Of a DNA stretch of 64,000 bases, positions 25,902-34,737 are shown piece after piece. A program made the position numbers and the translations under genes. Numbering within the stretch: the stretch's first letter is position 1; every line of letters starts with the position of its first letter. The notes below the pieces were generated by a model that was not told where the DNA came from, did not search any database, and saw only the letters and a program-made list of their open reading frames with translations. Origin of the DNA: Shewanella basaltis (GTDB lineage Bacteria; Pseudomonadota; Gammaproteobacteria; Enterobacterales; Shewanellaceae). The stretch is from assembly GCF_023283885.1 (NCBI RefSeq), contig NZ_JAKILA010000003.1:186001-250000 (forward strand), written 5' to 3'.

Positions 25902-26864
25902 ATGAAGGCGTTTAAACTAAAATGGCTCACATTAACCACTGTGTTGGTACTGTCTGCATGTGGCGGTTCCAGTACAGATGGTCAAGATGTGTCAGACACA
26001 CTACCTAATAATAGTGGTAATGCTGTCACTGACGATTGCATCGATTGCGGTTGGAATATCAATCAATGGAAATTAACACTCCCTGTGAGCCAAGATGATT
26101 ATTACGGTACCGGTGGGAGTAGTGCCGCTGAATTGATCCCAGCAGAGTGTAGTGGCAAAGAAACACTCACAAATGACACTTCGCTTGAGTATTTTTGGCG
26201 GGAAACATCACCTGATGAATTGCATTTTAAGGTGAATTTAGATGAGGTTGGCGCCACAACCGACAATTCGAGTTATGTGCGCTCAGAGTTACGCGAGTTG
26301 CGTTATTTTGACACTGAAAACCGCTGCAGTTCGAGTCATCAAAATTGGTTTATTACTGGTGAGCATCAACTGTCAGCCCGTCTTAATATTGCTCAATATC
26401 CTTCCATTACCGGTGTGGCACCAAAGGTGGTTCTTGGTCAAGTCCATGGTTATGAAATTAAGCAAGCGTTGGTGAAGCTATTATGGGAAGGTGATGATAA
26501 ACCTGTAAGAGTTATTCTCAATGATTCATTTGCACAGGACAATCAAACATGCAGCGATTGCCAGTCTTTTAGTATTAACCTTGGGGTGGCCAAAGCGTAT
26601 GAGCAATGGCAATACAGGATCAGCGTTAACAAGCAAGGTATTGAATTGCAAACAAGCGTTGCTGGGGTCGACACCATTAAAACCTTAAAGTGGGGTGAAG
26701 CGGTGCTTGCTAATGATGGTAACTATTATACCTTGTCAAAAAACTGGTTGAATGAAAGTTACTATTTTAAAGCGGGTATTTACCCGCAAATACATGTAGA
26801 TAGTGCATACAGTAATCAAGTATTTGAGGTGGGCTTCAGTAAGATAACCGTAACCCATCAATAA
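25902..26864 (+). CDS. PL7 alginate lyase, lipoprotein
   Basis: A 320-residue protein from the ATG at 25902, chosen because AAGGGGG lies 5 nt before it and the protein then starts with a lipoprotein signal (lipobox LSAC, near residue 19). The PL7 set is complete: WKLTLPV, YVRSELREL (R-S-E-L-R), VLGQVHGYE (Q-V-H), and YYFKAGIYPQIH with the catalytic Tyr. It is an endo-type, beta-jelly-roll lyase that depolymerises alginate outside or at the cell surface. Divergent from the PL6 operon with shared promoter space. Two extra Cys pairs (DDCIDCGW and TCSDCQSF) may form disulfides. Confidence 0.93.
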   Translation: MKAFKLKWLTLTTVLVLSACGGSSTDGQDVSDTLPNNSGNAVTDDCIDCGWNINQWKLTLPVSQDDYYGTGGSSAAELIPAECSGKETLTNDTSLEYFWRETSPDELHFKVNLDEVGATTDNSSYVRSELRELRYFDTENRCSSSHQNWFITGEHQLSARLNIAQYPSITGVAPKVVLGQVHGYEIKQALVKLLWEGDDKPVRVILNDSFAQDNQTCSDCQSFSINLGVAKAYEQWQYRISVNKQGIELQTSVAGVDTIKTLKWGEAVLANDGNYYTLSKNWLNESYYFKAGIYPQIHVDSAYSNQVFEVGFSKITVTHQ

Positions 26865-26923
26865 CGTCGGCGGCAGTGTGTCAATTTGCCTGTTGCGCAT
26901 TGCCCTTGTTGTACTGGTTTGGG

Positions 26924-27637
26924 TTATTGACTCATTTTGTACAGTTGTCCAAAAAGAATCTTATTGTGTGGCTGCAGTTTTTTTTGCTGTGCTAGGAATA
27001 ACTCAGCTGTGGATACCGCATCAGCTAATGCATTGTGATTATTGTATTCGGGTAAATTGTAACGTTCCCTCGTGGTGGCAAGAGTTAAATCTATGTCTGG
27101 GTTATTGACCGACATTGCCATGTGTTTTTCGATGCTAAGAGTGTCTATCCACAGTAAAGGTAAACTTGATAACTCAAAATTACGTAACATGTATTTTTGT
27201 AAAAACCTTGCTTCAACTAAGCAACCATGGGCAACTAGGATTTTACCTTTTGAAGCGTGAAATAAGGCTTTAATTGCATCGTGTATCGATTCGCCTTCGT
27301 TTAGCATTTGCGGGGTGATGTGATTGATCACTGCCGTCACAGGCTTTATTTGCGATTTTGAGTTAATGTAATGATGCTTACATGAGGCAAGGTCAATTTG
27401 AGAGTTGATAATTTCTACCCAGCCAATCGATAAAATCAAATCATTGTCGACATCTAAACCTGTTGTTTCAAAGTCGAGGACTAAATAATCAAATGAGTCT
27501 GCAGTGTCTTTTAGCGTTGGTAGGGTTTGCAGTAAATTGTCGTGAATAAAATCGGGGATAAGTTTGTTGGCTAAAAACTGTTCTCGTTCACGCATTATCC
27601 GCATTAACGGATGAAAATAATGAATAATGGCTTTCAT
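26924..27637 (-). CDS. DnaQ-like 3'-5' exonuclease
   Basis: A 237-residue DEDDh exonuclease. Exo I is LVLDFETTGLD, Exo II is in LVAHGCLVEARFL, and Exo III is HNALADAVSTAELFL with the catalytic His and Asp. It resembles the polymerase III epsilon-like exonucleases that sit next to cNMP/CBS/nucleotidyltransferase proteins in many proteobacteria. The preceding gene's stop and this ATG overlap by one base (TAATG), so the two are coupled. Substrate and cellular role are unknown. Not obviously linked to the alginate genes. Confidence 0.88.
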   Translation of the reverse strand: MKAIIHYFHPLMRIMREREQFLANKLIPDFIHDNLLQTLPTLKDTADSFDYLVLDFETTGLDVDNDLILSIGWVEIINSQIDLASCKHHYINSKSQIKPVTAVINHITPQMLNEGESIHDAIKALFHASKGKILVAHGCLVEARFLQKYMLRNFELSSLPLLWIDTLSIEKHMAMSVNNPDIDLTLATTRERYNLPEYNNHNALADAVSTAELFLAQQKKLQPHNKILFGQLYKMSQ

Positions 27638-29502
27638 TAACGACTCCCAAACCTGACTTTAGCCGCCTCTTGTAAGTCAGCAATAATTCTAAAAGCATCT
27701 TTTAAATGTTTTCGCTCAAAACTGCCGAAATGATCGGGGTTAATATTATTGTCAGGCTCTTCACCTTGTTTTAACGCAACCAATTGATGATTAAAACGGA
27801 ACGATAATATAAATTTATACGCGCCAATAATGTTTTTAAAGGCATCATCACTTAACATGCCTTTTTCGTTGGCGGCTTTAAAGCGCTCATCGGTGGCCGA
27901 TAAATCGCATTCTACTGCCAGGCCGTAAATACGGGCCAGATCGATAATTAAGTTAATGGCATATTTTTTTACGTCGAGCGTTTTTTTATTTTCACCTGAT
28001 TTTTCAAGTACCAATTTGTTAAAAATACCTAAGGGTGGGTTAGTGTTGACGGCATCTTTAACTAAGCTGCTTAAAAACTCACGGTTATTTTTAATGTTAC
28101 TGTGCAGTGCATTGCGCAGCTCGGTTTCGTAATCTGCATTTCCATAGATGGTACGAATTTCAAGAAATACACTGATATTGAGTAGGCATTCGTATTCAGG
28201 ATTGGCAACCCATTTTTTATAATAGGCCTTCCAAATCGATAGCGATTGGCACCATTTAGGCGTTGATGCCATGTAATTGCCTGAGCACAGCGGGTAATGG
28301 CAACTGGCTAAACCATGTGTGACAAGATTGGCTAAATGTTTAAAGTAGATTTTGTCGTTGTCAGTGGCATTGTCAGCTAGCACAATGGCGTTGTCTTGGT
28401 CAGACAGCATATGAACTTCATTTCGGGCATGGGAGCCTGCAACTATCCATGAAAACTCACAAGGTGGTGGGCCGAGTTTATCGATAGCGATTTGAATTAA
28501 ACGCCGATTGTAGGCGTCCATAATCATGGTCATCACTTTGCCAATGGTTTCTGGTGCGACTTTGCCTTCGACTAGGGCCTCAAAAATTGCCTGGCGCTCT
28601 GGCGTAAAACTGGCTAAAACCGAGGTGCTTCCGGCATATTTGATTTTATCAATCAAAAAGATGGCTTGCATGCGGTGGTTTTGGACTAAATGCGTCGTTG
28701 TTAATAACCCAATGACTTTATTGTCTTTAACTACGGGAAGATTACGAATATTATGCTGCATCATTAATGATGCAGCGTGCAAAACAAGATCGTCCGGTTT
28801 AATAATGTGAGGCGAAAGGGTCATAACATCTTCAATGGGACGATCTACAGCAACCCCGTCGGCGATAACTCTTTTGGTCATATCACGGTCGGTAATTAAA
28901 CCGACAATATTATCGTCTTTATAAATCACAGCGCAGGATGTACGTAGCACATTACGCATTTCGTGAGCCACTTGTTGAATGCTCATATCTGCAGTCACAA
29001 TAGCGATCCGCCCTGTAGCAATATCGCCGACACGGCGTAAAAACAATCCTTTTTCTTTACTAGACCAAACCACATCGAGTGCCGATTTTAGTCGGACCTG
29101 TGCTTGTGATGCAAAATGTTCTGCGATGTGGGGAGAGTGTTTAAATAAGGTTTGCAGGGCGGAGTGAGGAATTAGATAGAGTAGGGTGTTTTCGATAGCC
29201 GTTGCGTAATAGCCTTCGTTGTCATTGACGTTTGAATTGAGAAACGTGAATCCGAAAAGGTCTTCAGGACCCAGTCTTGCACGTAATACCCCATCAGTTT
29301 TGCGCTGCTCCATTGAGCCCGTGCGCACAATGTACAGGGATTTTTCTTTGTCTTCTTCTGCTAGGTCAACTCGCTCACCTTTGCCTAAATAGCTAATTTT
29401 AACGTGAGTGCATAATGCTCTTAATTCTGCTTTATCAATTTTATCAAAAGGGTCTATCTGGCTGATAAATGATAATATATTAGGCAGTAAAGATTGTGGC
29501 AT
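27637..29502 (-). CDS. cNMP-binding, CBS-pair and nucleotidyltransferase signalling protein (DUF294 type)
   Basis: A 621-residue multidomain protein. A cyclic-nucleotide-binding-like domain spans about 15-130. A CBS pair at about 165-290 contains GLITDRDMTKR and IGLLTTTHLV. A nucleotidyltransferase-like domain (DUF294) follows with AGSHARNEVHMLSDQDNAIV, which keeps the G-S and D-x-D-type acidic residues. A helical DUF294 C-terminal domain ends the protein. Such proteins are thought to sense nucleotides and act with a DnaQ-like exonuclease encoded next door, as here. The activity is unproven in the family. Confidence 0.88.
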   Translation of the reverse strand: MPQSLLPNILSFISQIDPFDKIDKAELRALCTHVKISYLGKGERVDLAEEDKEKSLYIVRTGSMEQRKTDGVLRARLGPEDLFGFTFLNSNVNDNEGYYATAIENTLLYLIPHSALQTLFKHSPHIAEHFASQAQVRLKSALDVVWSSKEKGLFLRRVGDIATGRIAIVTADMSIQQVAHEMRNVLRTSCAVIYKDDNIVGLITDRDMTKRVIADGVAVDRPIEDVMTLSPHIIKPDDLVLHAASLMMQHNIRNLPVVKDNKVIGLLTTTHLVQNHRMQAIFLIDKIKYAGSTSVLASFTPERQAIFEALVEGKVAPETIGKVMTMIMDAYNRRLIQIAIDKLGPPPCEFSWIVAGSHARNEVHMLSDQDNAIVLADNATDNDKIYFKHLANLVTHGLASCHYPLCSGNYMASTPKWCQSLSIWKAYYKKWVANPEYECLLNISVFLEIRTIYGNADYETELRNALHSNIKNNREFLSSLVKDAVNTNPPLGIFNKLVLEKSGENKKTLDVKKYAINLIIDLARIYGLAVECDLSATDERFKAANEKGMLSDDAFKNIIGAYKFILSFRFNHQLVALKQGEEPDNNINPDHFGSFERKHLKDAFRIIADLQEAAKVRFGSR

Positions 29503-29600
29503 AACAAAAGACCTCTAGCACTGAACATGAAATTTCAACACAATTGCCGCAGGTGAGCTCTGACAGAAAAACTGCTTAAACGGCTCAGTTTGACCGAACT

Positions 29601-29634
29601 AAAAAACACATTAAGGCATTTAATGTGTTTTTAG
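29601..29634 (-). terminator. Terminator of the GntR regulator gene
   Basis: Perfect 13-bp stem AAAAACACATTAA/TTAATGTGTTTTT with a 5-base loop, ending in Ts on the minus strand, 20 bp past the regulator's stop. Confidence 0.88.
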
Positions 29635-29653
29635 TTAGTCGACTATAGATAAA

Positions 29654-30367
29654 TTAAGCTGGGTATTTATCTTTAACAGTTAATAAATGGGCAGCGGATG
29701 CTGCTCGTGCTTTTTCACTGTTACCCGCCATGATCGCACTGTAAATTTTTCGGTGCTCTTCAATGCATGTGCTGCCGTCTTCTGAAGTGTGATGAATAAA
29801 ATTAGCAAACATGGTGGTGAGAATATTGCCAAAGGGCAGATAAAATACATTGCCTGTGGCATTAAAGATTAAGCTGTGAAACTGAGTATCAAATTTGGTC
29901 CATTGTTCTTGGTCAAAAACATCCGCTTTAGCGATATCGCACATTTTATCGAATATTTCAGACAGTTTCATGCGCTGCTCTATTGTGGCATGGCGCGCCG
30001 CAAGGGCACAGGCTTCGGGTTCAATGGCCCCACGTAATCCAAGAAATTGAGAACAAAATTCGTCGTTATCAGAAATCCCATCCATCCATTCAATCAGTTG
30101 AGAATCTAAAAAGTTCCAATAAGCGCGTTCAACGACTTTGGTGCCCACTTTGGGCTTTGACTTAAGCAACCCCTTTGAGGTTAACAGTTTAACTGCTTCT
30201 CTTAATGCTGTACGACTCACACCAAATTGTTCACAGAGATCGATTTCACTGGGAATAATCGAGTTTTGAGCGAGCTCGCCAGACAATATCTTTCTCGCAA
30301 TTTCGCGCGCAACTTGTACATGTAAACTGCGCTTTGAGCCAGCAATTGAATCAAAATCACCGATCAT
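29654..30367 (-). CDS. GntR/FadR-subfamily regulator, probable alginate regulon repressor
   Basis: About 237 residues from the ATG at 30367, which has AGAG 6-8 nt upstream. The N-terminal winged helix reads IARKILSGELAQNSIIPSEIDLCEQFGVSRTALREAVKLL, followed by TKVVERAYWNFLD. The C-terminal part is an FCD ligand domain with conserved Asp/His metal ligands (FDTQFHSLIFNATGN, EEHRKIYSAI). FadR-type regulators next to uronate catabolic genes usually sense KDG or a related acid and repress. Its targets here are inferred to be the TATTGTAATACAATA sites. I see no such site before its own gene. Confidence 0.82.
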   Translation of the reverse strand: MIGDFDSIAGSKRSLHVQVAREIARKILSGELAQNSIIPSEIDLCEQFGVSRTALREAVKLLTSKGLLKSKPKVGTKVVERAYWNFLDSQLIEWMDGISDNDEFCSQFLGLRGAIEPEACALAARHATIEQRMKLSEIFDKMCDIAKADVFDQEQWTKFDTQFHSLIFNATGNVFYLPFGNILTTMFANFIHHTSEDGSTCIEEHRKIYSAIMAGNSEKARAASAAHLLTVKDKYPA

Positions 30368-30953
30368 AATCATCTCTATTTTTATACATACTATTTAATA
30401 ACAACTATACACCGAATAAATGACTATACAAACGAGCAATTTATTAAATGTGACATAAGTAGTTTTTGTTTAATTTGCTATTGAAGACGAATTCCTTTAA
30501 ATAGCAATAAAAGCTATTTTAATACAGTGCATGAACAAAATAAAACATAGTTTGCAAGGGTTGTGGGCCGATCGAGAATGATTTTCAATTAACAAACTAA
30601 TTCATTTATGAGCTGGCAAACGTCAGTGATTTTGTTTTAATTACCCTTAAAATATGAGCTAGTGTGTAAAAATTTGCTGTTAATTGTGATGGAATAGCTT
30701 AATGTAATTGTATTACTTAATGCGCAGTAAAATTAGCTGCTATTGCCATCTGTTTATCTGTGTTTGTGGCTAGTCACAGTATTTATGGTCAGTCTGCCTG
30801 TGATTTAAGGGTTTGCCTAGGTCATATTTAAGTAGGCACTGCTAAAGTGACCTTAATGACTTGTAAATGGCCATATGTGGCCCGTTATTGCATGTTGTAG
30901 TTGTTGGCATCAACACGTTTTGTTATACGCATTAGGTGTTTTGCACTTTAATA
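30368..30953. other. AT-rich gene-free spacer
   Basis: About 590 bp of AT-rich DNA between the regulator promoter and a MITE-like element. No gene or RNA recognised. Confidence 0.55.
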
Positions 30954-31222
30954 CTAGGGTCTGTTGATCTTTCAAGGTTATTTTTGCAGCGAATTATTGG
31001 TCTGTTATACAAGGCAGAGACTTTGAAGTGTAGTTATTCTACATAAAAAGTCGATAACGCAGTAAAAATGACCAACAAACGCTGCCCACAGGGTTCGGCT
31101 AAAAACGTTTTACTCTTTGTTGAATAGATTTTGCTTAGGTGGCTAGGCTTCAATCCATTCGCCTCGATTAAAACGTTTTTAACTCGAACAAAATTCAACC
31201 AGCAAAGATCAACAGGCCCTAG
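30954..31222. repeat. MITE-like element C, copy 1
   Basis: 269 bp with terminal inverted repeats: left CTAGGGTCTGTTGATCTTTC, right (read inward) CTAGGGCCTGTTGATCTTTG, 18 of 19 leading bases matching. The CTAG at each end could include a target duplication. It has no coding capacity. A diverged inverted copy lies at 32701-33001, on the other side of the MATE gene. Confidence 0.85.
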
Positions 31223-31266
31223 CAACTTGATGGGTAAAAATAGGTTATTTTGTTTGAGGAAAAGCT

Positions 31267-32631
31267 GTGCTGTTACACATGATCTCTAATGATTATATTA
31301 AGCGTAACCTGTCTTTAGGTTGGCCACTGGCATTAAATGCGTTGTTGATGCAATCGATGTTAATGATTGACACTCTATTGGTGAGCCCTTTAGGTGAGGT
31401 GTCGCTTGCGGCAATGGGGATTGCCACAACGATAGTGTCATTTATTTTAGGCATACAGATGGCGCTTGCTAATGGCACTCAATTAGTCATGAGCAGAGCT
31501 GTAGGATCTGGCAGCAAGGTGAAGTTAGCAAATGCGTATTGGTCTGGCATGTTGATTAACTTAGCCGTTGCCATTTTATTTTGGCTATTACTTATCTGGT
31601 TAGAACAAGATCTTATTCTTTGGCTAACTGACAATAACACCTTATACGTAGAAATAGGCGCTTACCTTGATGTGGCTAAGTATCTGGTATTGTTCACCGC
31701 CATCACCCAAGTTATTACTGCCATGTTTAATGCCCTTGGCAGCAGTAAAATTCCATTTAAAAGTTATTTAATTGAATTACCTATTAATGCTTTTGCATCC
31801 TATTTTTTAATTTATGGGGTGCATGAATGGCAAGGGCTTGGTGTAGTGGGAGCGGCAATCGGCAGTGTGATTGCAATGACCTTAAGAATGCTATTTTTAA
31901 GTGTATGTTTAAGGTACCAGCAAGATCTGAACCTATCGTTTAACAGTAAGTTGCCTGCGTTTATCAGCAACATAAAATTACACTTTGTCGAAATATTCCC
32001 CGTTGCGGCTAACGTGACAATGTTGTCGATTGGGGCAACGATTTATCAATTATTATATTCGCAACTTTCTATTAATGCATACGCTGCTATTACTGTACTC
32101 ATGCCGTGGATACGTGGTGGTACTCAGTTTATTACTTCATGGGCTCATGCATCGGCAATTACGATAAGCCAGGCGATTGGCTCTAAAAAACTCGACAATT
32201 TAATCGACGATGTCAATATCAGTATCAAAATGGCTGTGGTGTTGTCGGTGATTTCTTGTGGCTTATTTTGGGGGCTGAGTGTTGTGATTGCCGATATATA
32301 CCCAGGATTAAATCCCGAAACCTACTTAGCGTTAGCCGCTATTGCACCGTTATACATTTTGTTGCCTTTTATTCGTGGCTATAACACGGTTCATGGGCAT
32401 ATTTTACGCGCTTTAGGGAAAACAACGGCGGTATTTAAAATCAATTTTACTGGCCAATGGTTAATTTCGATACCTTTGTGTGGCTTGCTAATACTCTATT
32501 TTGATGCATCTATTTTTTGGGCTTTTGCTGTTATGCCTTTTGAGGAAGCGGTTAAAGCATTACCGTTTAGGTATTTAGCGAGAAAGACATTAACTGAATT
32601 TGATCAACAGCAAGCTGAAAAATTAATTTAA
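31267..32631 (+). CDS. MATE-family multidrug/metabolite exporter
   Basis: A 454-residue polytopic membrane protein with about 12 hydrophobic segments and MatE-type motifs such as LGWPLALNALLMQSMLMIDT and PLGEVSLAAMGIATT. MATE proteins export drugs or metabolites by Na+ or H+ antiport. I take the GTG at 31267, with GAGGA 7 nt upstream. An in-frame ATG at 31279 is the alternative. It stands alone between two inverted copies of a MITE-like element. Substrate unknown. Confidence 0.9.
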   Translation: MLLHMISNDYIKRNLSLGWPLALNALLMQSMLMIDTLLVSPLGEVSLAAMGIATTIVSFILGIQMALANGTQLVMSRAVGSGSKVKLANAYWSGMLINLAVAILFWLLLIWLEQDLILWLTDNNTLYVEIGAYLDVAKYLVLFTAITQVITAMFNALGSSKIPFKSYLIELPINAFASYFLIYGVHEWQGLGVVGAAIGSVIAMTLRMLFLSVCLRYQQDLNLSFNSKLPAFISNIKLHFVEIFPVAANVTMLSIGATIYQLLYSQLSINAYAAITVLMPWIRGGTQFITSWAHASAITISQAIGSKKLDNLIDDVNISIKMAVVLSVISCGLFWGLSVVIADIYPGLNPETYLALAAIAPLYILLPFIRGYNTVHGHILRALGKTTAVFKINFTGQWLISIPLCGLLILYFDASIFWAFAVMPFEEAVKALPFRYLARKTLTEFDQQQAEKLI

Positions 32632-32700
32632 CGGTATATTTATTCTAAGCCCAGCTCAACCGATTGAATTGAATAGAAAGCTAAGCGAATCTCAATTACA

Positions 32701-33001
32701 CTAGCGCCTATTAATCTTTGCTGGTTGAATTTGGTTCGTATTATAAATGTTTTTTCATTGAGGCGAATGGATTGATGCCGAGTCATCTAAAACTCTTTAT
32801 TCACAAAGAGTCATTCAACTAAGAGTTACACGTTTTTAGCCGAACCCTTTTCCTTTTGGCTGCGTTTGTTGGCCAATTTACAGTGTTTTCACTTTTTATG
32901 CAGAATAACGGCACTTTAAGGTTTCAGCCGCGCTTTTGTAGATGTGAGTAATGGCCAACCATTTACTGTAAAAACACCCTTAAAAGGTCAATTGGCTTTA
33001 G
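32701..33001. repeat. MITE-like element C, copy 2 (inverted, diverged)
   Basis: Starts CTAGCGCCTATTAATCTTTG and continues CTGGTTGAATTTGGTTCG, which aligns with the reverse complement of the right end of copy 1. It ends CCTTAAAAGGTCAATTGGCT, a degenerate form of the other end. About 300 bp and visibly older than copy 1. Confidence 0.75.
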
Positions 33002-33070
33002 ATCATTTTGCGCAAAATCATTTGCGCTTAAACTGAATAATTGTGCGTAATTTGTTAGGAATGCCATTAA

Positions 33071-34519
33071 TTGAAAACATCACTCTTCCTTTTAACGACA
33101 GGATTTATACTGTTAAGCGGATGTCAAACTGCAACAGTAAACGATGTAAAAGCGCAAAAAACGGTTAACAAAACCAAAAAATCGAGCACGTATACGATCC
33201 CTAAATCGTTAGCGCGTCGAGAATATAAAGAGTCTGGTGATGTATGGGATCGTATTCGTTTTTCGATGGATATGCCTATACCTGACCAGCACTTAGTGAA
33301 TCGTTACCGCCAGTGGTATATCGATAACCCCAAACATTTAGAACAAATTTCCCTTAGGGCCCGCCCTTTTTTATATTTAATCGTCGAAGAATTTGAACAT
33401 CGAGACCTGCCCATTGAGCTGGCTTTATTACCGATAGTGGAAAGCTCGTTTAACCCGTTGGCTTATTCAAGTGCTAATGCGTCAGGTCTGTGGCAATTTA
33501 CTTCGCCAATGGCCAGCCACTTTGGCCTAGACATGAATTGGTGGTATGACGGTCGTAAGGATGTGCCTGCGGCCACGTCTGCTGCACTTGATATGTTAGC
33601 GTATTTATATAAAAAAACGGATAACTGGCTATATGCACTTGCTGCATACAATGCAGGAGAAGGCCGGTTAAGAGAAGCGATAAGGTATAATGAACAAAGG
33701 GGGTTAGACACCGATTTTTGGTCACTGCCATTACCGACGGAAACGAGGCAATACGTTCCGCAATTACTTGCCATTGCCGATGTTGTCAAACATGCCGACA
33801 GCTACGGTATTACCCTTAATACCATCCCAAACAAACCTTTGGTTGAAGTGATTGATGTTGGCAGTCAAATTGATTTAGCGGTCGCTGCTAAATTAGCGAA
33901 AATACCGGTTAGCCGCTTACAAAAATTAAATCCAGGTTTTAATCGTTGGGCAACGTCACCAGAAGGCCCTCATCAATTAGTGGTACCAGTGAGTAAAGCG
34001 CATAAGTTTAAACAGGCACTGGCAAATACCGATGTTAATGAGCGAGTGAAATGGTACAAATACCAAATTCAAAACGGTGATAATATTACGGTCATCGCAC
34101 AGCGCCATCAAACGACAGTCGATAAAATCAGAGCCATGAACGATATAGATGGCGATAAAATCATTGCTGGAAATTTCTTATACATGCCGCATACCGCATC
34201 TCAAGTGATATTAGATGTTGAGCTAGCGGCTAAAAAGTCTGCGGCAAAACAGTCAGCAGCAAAGCAAAAAAACCAACAAATTGTCGGCTCACGCACAGTG
34301 CAACCCCAACAGATTGCTCAGGTAAATAATTCAGCCTCTCAGGCGGGGCATACCGTTCAATATGGGGATACATTATGGAGTATCGCTAGAGTGTATAACG
34401 TGACGGTAGAGCAAATTATCAGCTGGAATAATATGACAGACAGAGACAAGCTTACCGTAGGTAAAACACTGAAGTTTTATCATCAAAGGCAACAGAAAAA
34501 AGCACAAATGCGTCTGTAA
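33071..34519 (+). CDS. mltD: Membrane-bound lytic murein transglycosylase D, lipoprotein
   Basis: A 482-residue lipoprotein (lipobox LLSGC near residue 18). The SLT catalytic domain spans about 95-230, with the catalytic Glu in LLPIVESSFNPLAYS, then ASGLWQFTS and YALAAYNAGEGR. Two LysM domains follow, around 330-375 and 430-475 (HTVQYGDTLWSIARVYNVT), which bind peptidoglycan. The start is a TTG at 33071, with AGGA 10 nt upstream. No ATG in frame preserves the lipoprotein signal. Its last 232 bases and the following 79 are duplicated at 41962-42272. Confidence 0.93.
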   Translation: MKTSLFLLTTGFILLSGCQTATVNDVKAQKTVNKTKKSSTYTIPKSLARREYKESGDVWDRIRFSMDMPIPDQHLVNRYRQWYIDNPKHLEQISLRARPFLYLIVEEFEHRDLPIELALLPIVESSFNPLAYSSANASGLWQFTSPMASHFGLDMNWWYDGRKDVPAATSAALDMLAYLYKKTDNWLYALAAYNAGEGRLREAIRYNEQRGLDTDFWSLPLPTETRQYVPQLLAIADVVKHADSYGITLNTIPNKPLVEVIDVGSQIDLAVAAKLAKIPVSRLQKLNPGFNRWATSPEGPHQLVVPVSKAHKFKQALANTDVNERVKWYKYQIQNGDNITVIAQRHQTTVDKIRAMNDIDGDKIIAGNFLYMPHTASQVILDVELAAKKSAAKQSAAKQKNQQIVGSRTVQPQQIAQVNNSASQAGHTVQYGDTLWSIARVYNVTVEQIISWNNMTDRDKLTVGKTLKFYHQRQQKKAQMRL

Positions 34520-34598
34520 TGAGTGAGTGAAGCTAAAGAATAGACGTAAAAAATTGATGTTAAATAATTGCGTTTATTAAGAATATTGACATTTACTT
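34288..34598 (+). repeat. 311-bp direct repeat, left copy (3' end of mltD)
   Basis: Covers the last LysM domain of mltD and 79 bp past its stop. It aligns base for base and without gaps to 41962-42272, with only a handful of substitutions (I count about six). The distance between equivalent bases is 7,674 bp. Confidence 0.95.
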
Positions 34599-34737
34599 TC
34601 CCAATTTGTTGGGTAGATCTAACAATGTGCATAAAATAAATACCCTACGGCATACTTTTATTGTTTGTTAGTGTAAATTTATTGTATAGATATTTAAATC
34701 TATTCGTATATTTTTATAGACGGTTTATTTTGGGGAC

